Assembly: GCA_963719135.1 (NCBI GenBank)
Contig: CAVRAZ010000003.1
Span: 62,001-126,000, forward strand
Source of the DNA: CAVRAZ01 sp963719135
GTDB lineage: Bacteria; Pseudomonadota; Gammaproteobacteria; DSM-19610
Direction of reading: 5' to 3'
DNA length: 64,000 nucleotides
The notes under the pieces were generated by a model. It ran no database searches. It was given only the letters and a program-made list of their open reading frames with translations, and was not told the DNA's origin. This document shows positions 62,874 to 64,000 of the stretch, piece after piece. Position 1 is the stretch's first letter; each line of letters opens with the position of its first letter. A program made the position numbers and the translations under genes.

Positions 62874-63725
62874 TCAGCCGCCCTCATGGAATCCGGGGTA
62901 CAGTGTCATGCCCCCGTCGATGTACAGCGTCGTGCCGGTGACGTAATCCGACAGATCGGACGCCAGCCAGACCGCGGCGTGGGCAACGTCCTCGACGTTG
63001 CCCACGCGCCCGTAGGGAATGAGTTCGAGCAGTTCGGCCTCGGCCTCCGGCGTGTCCCAGGCCATGCGGTTGATCGGCGTCTTGATCGCGCCGGGCGAAA
63101 TACTGTTGACGCGTATCTTGTGCGCCGCCAGCTCCTGCGCCATGGTCTGCATCAACAGCATGACACCGCCCTTGGAGGCCGCATAGTTCGCGTGACCCGC
63201 CCAGGGGATGCGGTCGTGCACCGACGAGACGCAGATGATCTTGCCGGCCGCGCAGGTGCAGGCGCGCGGCATTCTGCGGTTCAGGAAGGCGCGGATCGCT
63301 TCGCGCGCGCACAGAAACTGTCCGGTCAGATTCACGCCGAGAACGAAATTCCAGTCCTCAAGCGACATCTCCTGCACCTTCGCGTCGCGCTGCAGGCCGG
63401 CGTTGTTGATCAGGATGTCGAGATCGCCGAATTCGTCCAGCACCTGCTCGAACATCGCGTGCACCTGTCCTTCGTCGCTGACGTCCGCCTGCACGCCGAT
63501 GGCGTTGCCGCCGGCGTCGCGGATGTCGTCGAGCAGCGCCTCGGTCCGCTCCGGCGCCGAGACATAGTTGACGGCGACGGAGGCGCCGGCCTGCGCGAGC
63601 GCCCTGGCGATGCCCGCGCCGATTCCGGAGTTCGCGCCGGTGACGAGCGCCCGCTGTCCCTCCAGGATCTTCCACAGCGAAGCGTGAACGTGGGGTGCCG
63701 TTTCGAAAACCACTTGTGTATCCAT
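62874..63725 (-). CDS. SDR-family oxidoreductase, glucose-1-dehydrogenase-like
   Basis: A 283-residue classical short-chain dehydrogenase. Cofactor motif TGANSGIGAGIA (about 30-41), NNAG (about 107), catalytic Ser in CVSSVHD and YAASKGG with Tyr/Lys. ISPGAIKTPIN and YIDGGMTLYPGF close the fold. VNYVSAPERTEALLDDI after the second strand suggests an NADP(H)-type site. Closest in style to glucose 1-dehydrogenases, consistent with a sugar-oxidation operon with the GMC enzyme. Upstream neighbour is a DoxX gene. Confidence 0.9.
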   Translation of the reverse strand: MDTQVVFETAPHVHASLWKILEGQRALVTGANSGIGAGIARALAQAGASVAVNYVSAPERTEALLDDIRDAGGNAIGVQADVSDEGQVHAMFEQVLDEFGDLDILINNAGLQRDAKVQEMSLEDWNFVLGVNLTGQFLCAREAIRAFLNRRMPRACTCAAGKIICVSSVHDRIPWAGHANYAASKGGVMLLMQTMAQELAAHKIRVNSISPGAIKTPINRMAWDTPEAEAELLELIPYGRVGNVEDVAHAAVWLASDLSDYVTGTTLYIDGGMTLYPGFHEGG

Positions 63726-63750
63726 TGCAGAACTCCCGATTGAAGGTGAC

Positions 63751-64000
63751 CTAGAAACCGAATTTCTTCGCGATCAGATGATCGAGCGACAACTTGCCCG
63801 GCCCGTGCAGCAGGGGTACCAGCAACAGCACGCCCCAGAGTTCGTGATAACCGAGCGCGTTCGCGTCCAGCGCGGGGTAGGAAATCACCGCGACAATGTT
63901 GAGCACGGACAGCGCGGCGGCGCTGAACCGGCCGGCGAGACCGGCGGCCAGCAACACCGCAAACGTCAGCTCCGAAAACGTTGCCAGATACGCCGCCACC
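63751..64000 (-). CDS. DoxX-family membrane protein, C-terminal part
   Basis: An 82-codon open frame running off the right edge; its start is outside the window. It has hydrophobic helices (FSELTFAVLLAAGLAGRFSAAALSVLNIVAVISY and ELWGVLLLVPLLHG) and ends GPGKLSLDHLIAKKFGF, the usual end of DoxX proteins. It is the second DoxX domain in this region (the other is fused to NDH-2). It lies 25 bp upstream of the SDR gene and is probably co-transcribed. Confidence 0.8.
   Translation of the reverse strand, partial: VAAYLATFSELTFAVLLAAGLAGRFSAAALSVLNIVAVISYPALDANALGYHELWGVLLLVPLLHGPGKLSLDHLIAKKFGF

Overview
The window reads as a chromosomal segment of a GC-rich gammaproteobacterium. The gene order glyA-nrdR-ribD-ribE-ribB(A)-ribH-nusB, a single-chain purL, msrPQ, ettA and xseB-ispA-dxs all point there. 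A secreted Gly/Tyr-rich protein that closely resembles sulfur globule proteins suggests a sulfur oxidiser of the Chromatiales type. The lineage is inferred from gene content, not from a phylogenetic marker.

Layout. 1-3.7 kb: the start of a CNP1-like exported protein and a PAS/GGDEF/EAL protein. 3.7-5.6 kb: an hsp20-cbpA heat-shock pair behind an almost ideal sigma-32 promoter, next to a broken lemA. 5.6-8.2 kb: rubrerythrin, a heterodisulfide-reductase-like Fe-S protein and DUF3501, with a PerR-like palindrome upstream. 8.3-12.7 kb: xseB-ispA-dxs-queD-folE2, with a +1 frameshift in ispA. 12.8-14.2 kb: thiL-pgpA. 14.3-14.6 kb: a 32-residue membrane peptide gene with its own terminator.

14.7-29.6 kb is the most unusual part. 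It is a same-strand block beginning behind a strong sigma-54 (-24/-12) promoter and ending with a sigma-54 activator. In transcription order it holds: an SCP2-like protein, an RND adaptor, an RND pump with a long proline-rich tail, a GYP-rich exported protein, a Gln/Pro-rich lipoprotein, a sulfur-globule-like protein, an exported DUF4412-like protein, an orphan ParA-type ATPase, a membrane TPR protein, a membrane coiled-coil protein, a dynamin-like GTPase and the activator. I propose it as a candidate system for building, positioning or secreting a Gly/Tyr-rich extracytoplasmic structure, possibly sulfur globules.

30.2-37 kb: nusB, riboflavin genes, nrdR, glyA and a histone-deacetylase-like hydrolase. 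37-44 kb: ettA, a second PAS/GGDEF/EAL gene whose 5' end is cut inside a perfect 23-bp hairpin, msrPQ, and nested inverted-repeat elements. 44-48 kb: purL. glyA, purL and ettA share a -10-type promoter block. 48.1-51.5 kb: a four-gene cluster of two Roadblock/LC7 proteins, an OmpA-domain protein and an ODP-like metallo-beta-lactamase-fold diiron protein. 52-64 kb: an MFS carrier, a DoxX/NDH-2 fusion split by an in-frame amber codon, a GH63-like glycosidase, a glycogen-debranching-type enzyme, a GMC oxidoreductase, a cyclase, an SDR and a partial DoxX. This reads as a carbohydrate oxidation/turnover operon.

No rRNA, tRNA, CRISPR array, transposase or phage gene was recognised.
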